The position numbers were made by a program, and so were the translations under genes. A DNA stretch of 37,951 bases, from contig CAIXLU010000179.1 of assembly GCA_903920315.1 (NCBI GenBank), forward strand, positions 1 to 37,951, written 5' to 3'. Source of the DNA: an uncultured Oscillochloris sp. (GTDB taxonomy: Bacteria > Chloroflexota > Chloroflexia > Chloroflexales > Chloroflexaceae). Shown here in pieces: positions 1 to 8,156 of the stretch; the stretch's first letter is position 1, and the number at the start of each line of letters is the position of its first letter. The notes beneath the pieces are model-generated. The model was given only the letters and a program-made list of their open reading frames with translations, ran no database searches and was not told where the DNA came from.

Positions 1-27
1 GGGCGCGGCATGCCGCGCCCCTTTTGT
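1..27 (+). terminator. GC-rich palindrome followed by a T run
   Basis: Bases 1-20 form a perfect palindrome (GGGCGCGGCA against TGCCGCGCCC) followed by CTTTT on the plus strand. This is the shape of an intrinsic terminator for a plus-strand gene ending just left of the window. It also lies past the stop of the ferredoxin gene on the minus strand, so it may act in both directions, but the far side is not visible. Confidence 0.6.
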
Positions 28-43
28 GCTGCGTCCCTACGTC

Positions 44-280
44 TTACGCGCCAAAGAAAAGACGGTTCTTCTCGGTAAAGGATGCCCACTGTGCGGGAAC
101 AGAGTCATCAGCGAAAATTGCCTCTACGGGGCACTCAGGCTCACAGGCTCCGCAATCAATGCACTCATCGGGGTTGATGTAGTACTGGTCGTCGCCCTCG
201 TAAATACAATCTACCGGACAGACGGCAACGCAGGCGGAATCTTTTGTCCCAACGCATGGCTCAGCAACAACGTACGGCAT
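44..280 (-). CDS. 7Fe-type ferredoxin (3Fe-4S/4Fe-4S)
   Basis: A 78-residue soluble electron carrier. The first cysteine group is C9-x7-C17-x3-C21-P-x2-C25 and the second is C40-x2-C43-x2-C46-x3-C50-P. The wide C-x7-C spacing of the first group is typical of ferredoxins with one 3Fe-4S and one 4Fe-4S cluster (Thermus/FdxA type). An acidic C-terminal tail follows, as in that family. The ATG at 278-280 is chosen because GAGGAG lies just upstream and MPYVV is the usual start; the frame stays open upstream without good initiation signals. It lies downstream of the Crp-like gene on the same strand, separated by 179 bases and a small hairpin, so it probably has its own promoter. The electron partner is not evident. 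Confidence 0.93.
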   Translation of the reverse strand: MPYVVAEPCVGTKDSACVAVCPVDCIYEGDDQYYINPDECIDCGACEPECPVEAIFADDSVPAQWASFTEKNRLFFGA

Positions 281-400
281 AGCAACTCTTCTCCTCAACG
301 CTATCTGCACAAACAACAGGTTTGACTCGGCGAGAACATGTCGCCGTGGTTCAGGCACAGACTACTGACATTTAAACTATTTGTCTACCACTAAAGTCCC

Positions 401-429
401 AAAACTACAAGGAATCGCACATATTCCTT
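401..429 (-). terminator. Short hairpin after the Crp-like gene
   Basis: The arms AAGGAAT (409-415) and ATTCCTT (423-429) pair across a 7-base loop. On the minus strand they are followed by GTAGTTTT. The hairpin sits 30 bases past the stop of the Crp-like gene and before the ferredoxin gene, so it is a plausible weak terminator. The stem is only 7 bp. Confidence 0.4.
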
Positions 430-459
430 GGCAGACGTTAGGGCGGCTGTGAACCATCC

Positions 460-1113
460 CTACTCCTCGATCACATGGGCGAGGCCAGTGGGGTCGAGAA
501 CGATGACCCGCCCGCGCTCAAGGCGCACCAGACCCTCTTGAGCAAGGCGGCGCAGGGCACGACCGGCGATCTCGCGCACGGTACCGGCGCGCTCGGCCAG
601 TTCCTGCTGGGTAAGATCGGCGGCACCGCCGGGAGCCTCGGCGAGGAGATGCCGAGCCATACGAGCACGCACGGTGCGAAAGGCGAGATCCTCGACCAAG
701 CCCACAAGATCGCGCAACTGCCCGGCCATAGAACTGAGCATTGAGAGGGCGAGGCCAGGATGTCGGCTAATCAGGGCCAGGAGATCCTCACGTGAGAGCA
801 GCAAACATGTCACCGGACTCATCGCGCGAGCGCTGCTGGGGTTTGGGCCATCATCAAAGAGGGGCGCAGGGTCAAATGGTTCACCGGGGCCGATCATGGC
901 CAGCACCTGCTCGCGCCCGTCGGCGGCGGTACGCGAGAGACGCACCCTCCCGCGCAGCACAAAGAAGAGCCCTGGCGCTTGTTCACCCTCGGTCAGAATA
1001 TGCTGGCCAGGACGAAAGCTACAGTGGCGCACGCGGCGAGCAGTATCGGCCAGCGTTGGCGTGTCTAGGCTGGCGAGGAGCGGAATGCTCCGGAGATCAT
1101 CGGTAGTCGACAT
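460..1113 (-). CDS. Crp/Fnr-family transcriptional regulator
   Basis: A 217-residue regulator with an N-terminal cyclic-nucleotide-binding-type beta barrel (about residues 15-125, with a GEQAPGLFFVLRG segment in the phosphate-binding region), a dimerisation helix, and a C-terminal winged helix (about 155-215, TQQELAERAGTVREIAGRAL) that would bind DNA. There is no N-terminal group of four cysteines, so it is not an iron-sulphur Fnr; whether it binds cAMP or another ligand cannot be told. The ATG at 1111-1113 gives the usual family length; the much longer open frame upstream overlaps the pfkA start and is not used. It is divergent from pfkA, sharing a 223-base intergenic region, so it could regulate glycolysis, but no clear TGTGA-N6-TCACA site was found there. 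Confidence 0.9.
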   Translation of the reverse strand: MSTTDDLRSIPLLASLDTPTLADTARRVRHCSFRPGQHILTEGEQAPGLFFVLRGRVRLSRTAADGREQVLAMIGPGEPFDPAPLFDDGPNPSSARAMSPVTCLLLSREDLLALISRHPGLALSMLSSMAGQLRDLVGLVEDLAFRTVRARMARHLLAEAPGGAADLTQQELAERAGTVREIAGRALRRLAQEGLVRLERGRVIVLDPTGLAHVIEE

Positions 1114-1254
1114 TGCGGACAAGTATACCACCGTCGTCACAGAGTACATACAATTCGCCAAGCAGCGAGCAGTTCTCGCCAGGGTGTGTGCAAAGTCCTG
1201 GCACCAGCCCCGCAACCTCGCAGTGCGTAACCCTCGCCCCACCAGCGTCGGGTG

Positions 1255-1260
1255 TATAAT
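1255..1260 (+). promoter_or_regulatory. Candidate -10 box for pfkA
   Basis: A perfect TATAAT lies 77 bases upstream of the pfkA start codon in the divergent intergenic region. No good -35 hexamer is seen at 16-18 bases, so a regulator, possibly the neighbouring Crp-like protein, may be needed. Confidence 0.35.
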
Positions 1261-1336
1261 TGCGGGCGCGGAGGAGCGCCGTAGCGAACATTCGCGGGGC
1301 AAGAAGGGGATATTCCCTCCATCAAGGAGTTTATAC

Positions 1337-2419
1337 ATGACAACAGGGAAACGGCAGCGGATCGGCGTTCTCACGAGCGGCGGCGACGCGCCTGGCCTGA
1401 ACGCAGTTATTCGTGCGGTGGTGAAGGCAGCATCTGGGCTGGGGTGGGAGGTGTTCGGGATTGAGTACGGATTTGAGGGTCTGCTTGGCGACAGATCGTA
1501 CCGCATCCTCACCAACGCGGATGTTCAGGGACTGCTGCCCCGAGGTGGCACCATCCTCAGTACGACCAACAAAGGCCACTTTGGACCACGGAATGTAGCT
1601 CTGTCATCCGACGAAGATCCTTACAACCTCGGTGTGCGGGCGATCCGCGAACTTGGATTAAGCGGCTTGATCACGATTGGCGGCGAGGGTACGCAGCGTA
1701 TCGCGCTGGAACTCTACAAGCTGGGGGCACCGGTGATTGGCGTGCCGAAGACGATTGACAATGACCTGGCTGGTACCGACCGCACCTTCGGCTTCGATAC
1801 GGCTCTCCAGGTGGCTACCGATGCAATTGACCGGCTACATACGACGGCGGCCAGCCATAATCGCGTGATGGTGCTTGAGGTAATGGGGCGTCACACCGGC
1901 TGGATCGCCCTACATTCGGGGCTAGCCGGTGGTACCGACGCCATCCTCATTCCCGAGATCCCATTCAACATCGAAACTGTGGCCACCAAGATTCGTCAGC
2001 GCGAACAGTATGGCAGCACGTTCAGCATCGTCGTCGTCGCTGAGGGTGCCCGACCAATGGGCGGAACCGAGATGTATATCGCGGACGGTCGCCTCGGTGG
2101 GGTTGGACACTGGGTAGGCGAACACATTCAGCGCCTCACCGGGAAGGATACCCGCGTTGTCGTGCTGGGCCATCTCCAGCGCGGCGGATCGCCCTCGCCC
2201 TACGACCGGCTACTCTCCACACGCTATGGCGCTGCTGCCGTGACCGCGCTATCGCGGGGTATTTCTGGCGAAATGGTAGCGCTGCGAGCAGAGGAGATCA
2301 TCACGGTGCCGCTAGCCGAGGCATGTGGTCATCTGAAAACGGTTCGACCTCACAGCGATCTGGTACTCTGCGCCCGTGCGCTGGGGGTTTTCTTCGGCGA
2401 CGAGGTTGTCTCCCCGTAG
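1337..2419 (+). CDS. pfkA: 6-phosphofructokinase
   Basis: A 360-residue enzyme that phosphorylates fructose 6-phosphate to fructose 1,6-bisphosphate in glycolysis. Visible motifs are GGDAPGLN (15-22), GGEGT (115-119), PKTIDND (137-143, with the catalytic aspartate) and MGRHTGW (about 184). The combination of Gly in GGEGT with Lys in PKTIDND is that of group III ATP-dependent enzymes; pyrophosphate-dependent relatives usually have Asp at the Gly position. ATP use is therefore predicted but not proven. The ATG at 1337 is supported by AAGGAG at 1324-1329; the upstream extension of the frame runs through the Crp-like gene and is not used. The next gene starts 26 bases after the stop. Confidence 0.95.
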   Translation: MTTGKRQRIGVLTSGGDAPGLNAVIRAVVKAASGLGWEVFGIEYGFEGLLGDRSYRILTNADVQGLLPRGGTILSTTNKGHFGPRNVALSSDEDPYNLGVRAIRELGLSGLITIGGEGTQRIALELYKLGAPVIGVPKTIDNDLAGTDRTFGFDTALQVATDAIDRLHTTAASHNRVMVLEVMGRHTGWIALHSGLAGGTDAILIPEIPFNIETVATKIRQREQYGSTFSIVVVAEGARPMGGTEMYIADGRLGGVGHWVGEHIQRLTGKDTRVVVLGHLQRGGSPSPYDRLLSTRYGAAAVTALSRGISGEMVALRAEEIITVPLAEACGHLKTVRPHSDLVLCARALGVFFGDEVVSP

Positions 2420-2445
2420 GACGTTTGATCGTCTCGGAGTTTCGC

Positions 2446-2679
2446 ATGGATGATCGGATGCTTGCTCCACAGCACATAGCAGAACAGATCGAGCGGGCTG
2501 GCCTGCGTGAACCCGCTGCTCTTCTGCTCGATGTGCTGCGCCCCCTCGATGTGATCAGTAGCCAGTTGGCATTATTTGTCCGCCCCCTTGTCCGTGGTAC
2601 TGGCCTCTACCCTTATGCGAATCTGTTGACAGATACGGCAACCTGGCATACGTTACGCAGGCTGCTTGCCCGTCAATAG
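2446..2679 (+). CDS. Small hypothetical protein
   Basis: A 77-residue product of unknown function. The ATG at 2446 has a CGGAG ribosome-binding site, and the gene starts 26 bases after pfkA on the same strand, so it is probably co-transcribed. The protein is predicted to be mainly helical with a Leu/Ala-rich middle and a basic C-terminus (LRRLLARQ). No signal peptide, cysteine pair or known motif is seen. A promoter for the next gene begins 3 bases after its stop, which suggests the pfkA unit ends here. Confidence 0.6.
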   Translation: MDDRMLAPQHIAEQIERAGLREPAALLLDVLRPLDVISSQLALFVRPLVRGTGLYPYANLLTDTATWHTLRRLLARQ

Positions 2680-2681
2680 TG

Positions 2682-2710
2682 TTGACAAAGCCGATCCTTT
2701 GGGTTACACT
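2682..2710 (+). promoter_or_regulatory. Sigma-70-type promoter for the membrane/MutL-like cluster
   Basis: TTGACA (2682-2687) is a perfect -35 hexamer. TACACT (2705-2710) is a 4-of-6 -10 match with a 17-base spacer. The expected start near 2717 gives a leader of about 60 bases before the DUF6754-like gene. It is the best-formed -35 in the window and marks the 5' end of a five-gene unit. Confidence 0.7.
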
Positions 2711-2777
2711 CGAAGGAGTAAAATCAGGGACGTTGTAAAGAATTGTCACGTTTGTCTCACCCCCGGAGAGCTTACTC

Positions 2778-3590
2778 ATGATCTCCGTGCCCCTGCCTCC
2801 GCCCCAAACACTCATTATCCTGCTGGTCACGCTGGTGGTTGTCTGTATGACATGGCTGCACCATGCGCGCATACTCGCTGGGCGGCTGCCCGTGCGGCGC
2901 TCACTGCCAGCCCTCGACGCCCTGCACAGTGCCCTCGCACATGGCGCAGAGACAGGCAAACTGCTGCACGTCTCGCCCGGTTCCGGTATGATCGGGGCGG
3001 GCAGCGGTACAGGCGGGACGACTGCTGAGACAGTGGCCGGGCTGATGGTGGCGAGCCGGGTTGCGGGGGAGGCTGCCTTAAATGGTGCCCCCATTCTCGT
3101 AAGTTCCGGTGATGTGATCACGCTACTGTCACTGCGCGGGGCAGTACGTCAGGCATATCAACAAGCCGGACAGACTCAGGACTACGATGGTGCCAAGGTG
3201 CATCTCCTCGCCCATCAGGATGCGCTCGCCTATGCCTCCGGTGTAACGACGCTGTATGGTCGTGAGCAGATCGGGGCGAGTGTGATGGTCGGTAGCTTCG
3301 GGCAGGAATTTCTGCTGATTGGCGAAGATGGGGCGCAGCGCGATTTGCCACAGGTGGTTGGATCAACAGGTAGCGCCGCGCTGCCACTGATGATGCTCAC
3401 CACGTCATCCACCCTGATCGGCGAGGAGGTCTTTGCCGCAGAGGCGTATCTCTCCACCGAACCCGTAGCGCAGTCACGGCTAATGACCCAAGATCTGCTG
3501 CGTACGGTGGTCATTATGCTAGTCATCGGTGGCTTCATCTATAGCCTGATCTCGCCCTCACTTGGGCTTCCGTCATTGGCTGGACTCTAG
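2778..3590 (+). CDS. DUF6754-like membrane protein
   Basis: A 270-residue protein with one transmembrane helix near the N-terminus (about residues 9-28), a long soluble middle and a second helix near the C-terminus (about 242-262). The middle contains a glycine-rich segment (GSGMIGAGSGTGGTTAET, about 68-85) and alternating beta/alpha stretches. This layout matches, from memory, the uncharacterised DUF6754 family found in Chloroflexota; no function is known. It is the first gene of a tight five-gene run, directly behind a strong promoter. The ATG at 2778 has GGAGAG nearby. The family name comes from pattern recall and should be confirmed by profile search. Confidence 0.75.
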   Translation: MISVPLPPPQTLIILLVTLVVVCMTWLHHARILAGRLPVRRSLPALDALHSALAHGAETGKLLHVSPGSGMIGAGSGTGGTTAETVAGLMVASRVAGEAALNGAPILVSSGDVITLLSLRGAVRQAYQQAGQTQDYDGAKVHLLAHQDALAYASGVTTLYGREQIGASVMVGSFGQEFLLIGEDGAQRDLPQVVGSTGSAALPLMMLTTSSTLIGEEVFAAEAYLSTEPVAQSRLMTQDLLRTVVIMLVIGGFIYSLISPSLGLPSLAGL

Positions 3591-3615
3591 CATTTGGAAG
3601 AGTAAGGGGCGTGGA

Positions 3616-4281
3616 ATGGCCTTCCTGCGCGATCTCAAACGTGCGTTTGCCATTCTGATTGCCGGAGTCTCCGGCCTCATTGTGCTACTCGACTTCGCCG
3701 GTAGCGGCGCGGTGGTGGCGATTGTTGCGCATACCCTGGTTCGATGGGCCGCCCTCATTACCGCGCTCGCGCTCCTGATAGGGTGCATGAGCGTTGTCGT
3801 CGCACACATACAGCGCATCCGCCACCGTAACCCCGACTGGGGCTATAGCCTCGTACTCTTGGCGGGCATGATTCTGGTGATTGTGTTCGGTATCTTCTTC
3901 CCCCTACCCGGCGCGACAGGGATCGTTCTGCCCAGCAGTCTGGCCGAGCAGCCCATTCACGCTCTTTTTAACGCAGTCTACATACCGCTATCGAGTAGTC
4001 TGCTGGCACTGCTGGCTTTCTTTAGCCTCAGCGCAGCGATTCGCGCCCTCGGTCGCCGTAGTGCAGATGCTACGGTTATCGTCATCGTCGCCGTTGTTGT
4101 GCTACTATCGCAACTGCCGACCATTTCTGCCCTGCCCGGCATCGGTGTCACAATCCAATGGGTAAACGACTATGTTGCCCTCGCTGGTGCCCGTGGACTG
4201 CTGATCGGTGCCGCTATCGGTGCGCTGGTTGCCAGTGTGCGTGTCCTACTTGGCTTCGATCTGCCGTATCTTGATCGCTGA
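3616..4281 (+). CDS. Polytopic membrane protein of unknown function
   Basis: A 221-residue protein with about six hydrophobic helices (around residues 10-30, 33-63, 73-95, 106-135, 145-165 and 185-208) and few conserved polar residues. No transporter or enzyme family is recognised. The ATG at 3616 is preferred over an earlier in-frame ATG at 3562 because AGTAAGGGG lies upstream and the earlier one overlaps the previous gene. It follows the DUF6754-like gene by 25 bases and is followed by the WL-repeat gene after 38 bases, so the three are likely one transcript. Its role is presumably as a membrane partner of that set. Confidence 0.8.
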   Translation: MAFLRDLKRAFAILIAGVSGLIVLLDFAGSGAVVAIVAHTLVRWAALITALALLIGCMSVVVAHIQRIRHRNPDWGYSLVLLAGMILVIVFGIFFPLPGATGIVLPSSLAEQPIHALFNAVYIPLSSSLLALLAFFSLSAAIRALGRRSADATVIVIVAVVVLLSQLPTISALPGIGVTIQWVNDYVALAGARGLLIGAAIGALVASVRVLLGFDLPYLDR

Positions 4282-4319
4282 TGCTAGGCCGCATAACGGG
4301 CCGGCTCTGACTTCACACC

Positions 4320-7300
4320 ATGGAACATCTGCCGCCCTGGCTTCGCAATCTGCCGCTTCCACCCCGCCCTGCCTCCGGCACAACACCGGATTGGCTGCAT
4401 GATGTGGTGCCGTCGGTATCCTCCGCTCAAACTACGCCTGAACCCGTTGATAATACGCCCGATTGGCTGCGCGAGCTACAGAGTGAGATTGGAGCTGCGC
4501 CCACAGGTGATACGAGCCTCCCAGGTGTGTCCCCACATAGGGACGATAATGATACGCCGGATTGGCTGCGCGATGTGGACACGTCTGAGCCAAACGCGAC
4601 GACCCGACCCGCGCCCTTCGGTGCGACCAATTGGCTGCATAGCCTCTCCTCTTCGTCTGACAGCACTGACGCCCCTGAACCTGAGCCTAAGCCAGAGCCA
4701 CCTTCTACCACAACCACCTCGCGGATTAGGATGCCGGTCGGCGCGACCGATTGGCTGCGCAGTATCGGCCAAGAGTCCGATCCCGCAGACCCCAAGCCGC
4801 CTCAGCCCTCGCTGTCTGAGATGATTGACGTGAAGAGCGGGGTTCCCGACTGGCTGCGCGATGTGAGTTCTGCTGAGATTGAGAGTATCTCTTCATCTGC
4901 GCCGGTTGCCGATGATCCACCACCGCCATCGCAGAAGGTATTTGATCCGCTCTCCTCAAACTGGCTGACGGATGAGCCTGCGGGTACGCAAGATGATAGG
5001 ACGGTTTTGGCCAATTGGGCCGACAATGCCTCTGCGCAGGCCGAGACGATAGCCGCTGATGGGGTTCCCGATTGGCTGCGTGATGTCACCCCGGTCTCAT
5101 TCAATGCGCCGACTGATCAGGGTCGTCTGCGCGACCCAGGCAGCGTGCCTGACTGGCTAAGTGGATCGGATAGTCCCGACTCATCTGCGACCGACTCGGA
5201 TGTTCCTGACTGGCTGCGTGATGTGTCTGGTGGAGATAACTCGCCCGATAATGCGGCACCCAGTTGGCTCAATGGCCCTGCTGCCACCTCGGAGCCTGCA
5301 ACCGATACGGAGGATGTGCCCGATTGGCTGCGGAGCGCGGAAGAAAGCTCGGCCCCCGCCGCCCCCGCCCCCGTCGAGGATGACGTCCCGGCGTGGCTGC
5401 GAGACGCGGAAGAAAGCTCGGCCCCCGCCGCCCCCGCCCCTGTCGAGGATGACGTCCCGGCGTGGCTGCGGGACGCGGAAGAAAGCTCGGCCCCCGTCCG
5501 TGCCCCCGCCCCCGTCGAGGATGACGTCCCAGCGTGGCTGCGGGGCGCGGAAGAAAGCTCGGCCCCCGCCGCCCCTGCCCCCGTAGAGGATGACATCCCG
5601 GCGTGGCTGCGAGACGCGGAAGAACACCCGACCCCCATCCCTGCTCCCGCCCCCGTAGAGGATGACGTCCCGGCATGGCTGCGAGATGCGGAAGAAAGCT
5701 CGGCCCCCGCCACCCCTGCCCCGGTCGAGGATGACATCCCGGCGTGGCTGCGAGACGCGGAAGAAAGCCCGGCCCCCGCCGCACCTGCCCCCGTCGAGGA
5801 TGACGTCCCGGCGTGGCTGCGAGACGCGGAAGAACGCCCGACCCCCGCCGCCCCTACCCCTGCCTCTGCCCCTGTCGAGGATGATATCCCGGCGTGGTTG
5901 CGAGACGCGGAAGAACGCCCGGCCCCCGCCGCGCCTGCGCCTGCGCCTGCGCCTGCTGCACCCATTCCTACGCCCACTCCTGCGCCCGCTGATGTACCGG
6001 ACTGGCTGCGCGAGGCTGCTGGGCCACCGGATAACGGTGGATCCACGGCCATCGCCCCGCAAGATCTGCCGCCTTGGCTCTCAACAACCTCGTCCGAGCC
6101 AACGACCACATCAGGCTCACCGTCCGCTGGAGACATGAGCCTGCCATCTTGGCTGCGCGGCGTTGCCGATGAGCCACCTCCAGCCCGTACACCTGCCTAC
6201 ACTTCGCAGACGGAAGATGTGACAACCCAGCCCCAGCGCCGGGTGTCGGCACATGAGGACGCTGAGGGCGATGACTTCTTTAAGGGAGCTGATCTTCCCG
6301 GTTGGCTGCGACCACCAGAGGTGGAGCAGCCTACGGGAAGCCCCGAGGGCCAAGCTCTCGATTGGCTCACCCGCTTGGGCGCAGCCGATGAAGGTGACAG
6401 CGAAGTGAGCATGAGCAACGCTCCTCCCCTCGCTACATCGGCGACTCCCGCACGCCGACTCTACCAGCGTAGCCCTGAACAGATGGGCGCGGTAGCCTTG
6501 CTCGGACAGCTCGTGCGTGCGCCCTACCCCGCACCTGTCATCGCACCTGCCCCGGTGCCTTTGTCACGCTGGCAGCAAGTCGGCCTTGACCGAGTACTCT
6601 ACATCCTGTTCGCCATCGTCCTCGTGGCGGGCATGCTGAATCCGCAGATCATCGTGCCGCTCCAGACCGCTACACCCACGGCACCGGGCGTCACCGATCT
6701 CAGTCAACGCCTCGCCCGCCTTGGCCCCGATGATATTGTAATGATCGCCTATGAGTGGGATGCCCAACGAACCGCCGAGCTGCGCCCGCTAGAACAGGCG
6801 GTGACGAGCCAGGTTATGAAGAACAAGACCAAGCTGATCGTGCTTAGCACGGATCTTCAGGGTACTTTGCTCTCGTTTGACCTGCGGGCGCAGTTGCGGG
6901 CTACTGGCTATAACATCGATCCTGACGGCAGAGTGTTTGGCGGGCGCGACTACGTGTTCCTTGGTTATCGCCCCGGTGGCGAACTGGCCCTGCGTCTCCT
7001 GGCGCAAAATCTGCGCGCTGAACTTCGGTCGGACTTTGAGGGCCGCGATGCAACCCAAGGTCTGTTGGCAACGAATTTGGACGGCTCGCCGCGTGTGAGT
7101 CAGATCTCCGATCTCTCGATGATCATCGTGTTGGCAGACCAGCCTCAGGATGCGCAGATCTGGATGGAGCAGGTACATAGCGCCGCACCCTCGGTGCCGA
7201 TCACCTTCCTGATACCACGGGAGTCTGAGCCGATGCTGCAGCCATACCTACGCCTGCCAAATGTGTATCATCTTGCAGGCTTGCAGGGTGCCCTGGCCCT

Positions 7301-7454
7301 GAATGCGCTTACCACAGGTGCCGATAGCGCCGATATTGCCCGCGCCACCGGCCAGCAGTCGCTGGCGGTGCTGACCTTTGTGATCCTGCTGATCGGCGGT
7401 GGCCTCGGCCTAGCCCTGGCGCACGCCCGTAAATCCCGGCGAGGTGCCGCGTGA
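4320..7454 (+). CDS. Giant WL-motif repeat protein with membrane-anchored C-terminal domain
   Basis: A 1044-residue protein in two parts. Residues 1 to about 690 are acidic, Pro/Ser/Ala-rich and probably disordered; they carry about 26 copies of a short motif of the form P-D/A-W-L-R-D/E. From about residue 340 to 530 the motif sits in eight near-identical units of about 23 residues. A transmembrane helix follows at about 758-775, then a 235-residue folded domain with alternating beta/alpha pattern, a second helix at about 1016-1036 and a short basic tail. With no signal peptide, the repeat region should be cytoplasmic and the folded domain outside (inference). Regularly spaced Trp-Leu motifs in a disordered tail suggest multivalent docking of a partner. 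The next gene overlaps its stop by 4 bases. The ribosome-binding site is weak. Function unknown. Confidence 0.85.
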   Translation: MEHLPPWLRNLPLPPRPASGTTPDWLHDVVPSVSSAQTTPEPVDNTPDWLRELQSEIGAAPTGDTSLPGVSPHRDDNDTPDWLRDVDTSEPNATTRPAPFGATNWLHSLSSSSDSTDAPEPEPKPEPPSTTTTSRIRMPVGATDWLRSIGQESDPADPKPPQPSLSEMIDVKSGVPDWLRDVSSAEIESISSSAPVADDPPPPSQKVFDPLSSNWLTDEPAGTQDDRTVLANWADNASAQAETIAADGVPDWLRDVTPVSFNAPTDQGRLRDPGSVPDWLSGSDSPDSSATDSDVPDWLRDVSGGDNSPDNAAPSWLNGPAATSEPATDTEDVPDWLRSAEESSAPAAPAPVEDDVPAWLRDAEESSAPAAPAPVEDDVPAWLRDAEESSAPVRAPAPVEDDVPAWLRGAEESSAPAAPAPVEDDIPAWLRDAEEHPTPIPAPAPVEDDVPAWLRDAEESSAPATPAPVEDDIPAWLRDAEESPAPAAPAPVEDDVPAWLRDAEERPTPAAPTPASAPVEDDIPAWLRDAEERPAPAAPAPAPAPAAPIPTPTPAPADVPDWLREAAGPPDNGGSTAIAPQDLPPWLSTTSSEPTTTSGSPSAGDMSLPSWLRGVADEPPPARTPAYTSQTEDVTTQPQRRVSAHEDAEGDDFFKGADLPGWLRPPEVEQPTGSPEGQALDWLTRLGAADEGDSEVSMSNAPPLATSATPARRLYQRSPEQMGAVALLGQLVRAPYPAPVIAPAPVPLSRWQQVGLDRVLYILFAIVLVAGMLNPQIIVPLQTATPTAPGVTDLSQRLARLGPDDIVMIAYEWDAQRTAELRPLEQAVTSQVMKNKTKLIVLSTDLQGTLLSFDLRAQLRATGYNIDPDGRVFGGRDYVFLGYRPGGELALRLLAQNLRAELRSDFEGRDATQGLLATNLDGSPRVSQISDLSMIIVLADQPQDAQIWMEQVHSAAPSVPITFLIPRESEPMLQPYLRLPNVYHLAGLQGALALNALTTGADSADIARATGQQSLAVLTFVILLIGGGLGLALAHARKSRRGAA
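5340..5915 (+). repeat. Coding minisatellite, about 69-bp units
   Basis: Eight tandem units within the WL-repeat gene each encode roughly 23 residues: an Ala/Pro run, VEDD, V/I-PAWLRDAEE and a short Ser/Pro tail. Third-position changes are few and some units differ by one or two Ala-Pro pairs. Recent in-frame expansion is likely. Confidence 0.9.
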
Positions 7455-8110
7455 CCAGCACTATGCTGAGCCTAGCCACCGGACTGGTGGGCGTGGTGCT
7501 GACGCTCATGGTCTTCAGCCGCCTGCTGGGCGACAACCCGGCCTTCCGTGTCGTACAGTACCTTTTTATCGGTATCTCGCTTGGCTATGCCTTTGTGGTG
7601 ATCTACCATCAGGTGCTACGCCCGAACGCCATGAGTGCTGTCGCAGCGATAGGCGATCCGATCAGTCTTGGCACGCAGGTACTACCCTTCCTGCTAGGTA
7701 CTCTCCTGCTCGCCCGCATCTCTGGGCGTCAGCAGATCTCGTGGCTGGCCAACCTGCCGCTTGCCCTGATCTTTGGCGTGGGATCCGCCCTCGCCCTTGG
7801 CGGTGTCCTGGTAGGTACTCTGATGCCCCAGCTACGGGACTCAACCAGACCGATTGGCAGCGACCCTATCCAAGCAGTCGGCTCCGTACTGCTCTCGCTT
7901 GGCGTGGTGGCGACGCTCTGTTACTTCTACTTCACGGTACCCCGCAAAACGCCGGCGGGGCGGGTGGTCGCCTTTGGCGCACGAATCGGACGCTGGCTGC
8001 TCATGATCGCCTTCGGGTTCTTCCTGGCTGGCGGTCTACTCACCTACATCACGGCCCTAAACGAGCGCCTTGCGTTTATTGTTGGCTGGGTTCGCAGCCT
8101 CTTGGGATGA
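7451..8110 (+). CDS. Polytopic membrane protein of unknown function
   Basis: A 219-residue protein with about six hydrophobic helices (around 5-25, 36-57, 70-90, 97-122, 140-162 and 176-200) and a short basic segment between the last two. It starts with GTG at 7451; the GTGA overlap with the stop of the preceding gene points to translational coupling, and GGCGAGG lies just upstream. No family is recognised. Its place between the WL-repeat protein and the MutL-like protein suggests a fixed stoichiometric partner in the same membrane assembly. Confidence 0.85.
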   Translation: MTSTMLSLATGLVGVVLTLMVFSRLLGDNPAFRVVQYLFIGISLGYAFVVIYHQVLRPNAMSAVAAIGDPISLGTQVLPFLLGTLLLARISGRQQISWLANLPLALIFGVGSALALGGVLVGTLMPQLRDSTRPIGSDPIQAVGSVLLSLGVVATLCYFYFTVPRKTPAGRVVAFGARIGRWLLMIAFGFFLAGGLLTYITALNERLAFIVGWVRSLLG

Positions 8111-8156
8111 CATCGGCAGTTATCAACAAGCGGAGATCTGAGGGGATAGAGCTGAT

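Noticed and set aside
674-1336. N-terminal extension of pfkA
   Set aside because: It would run through the Crp-like gene; a good ribosome-binding site and the conserved N-terminus place the start at 1337.
5117-6136. Long antisense frames across the WL-repeat region
   Set aside because: Ser/Gly/Ala-rich low-complexity translations arise from the GC-rich coding repeat; no start signals or family likeness.
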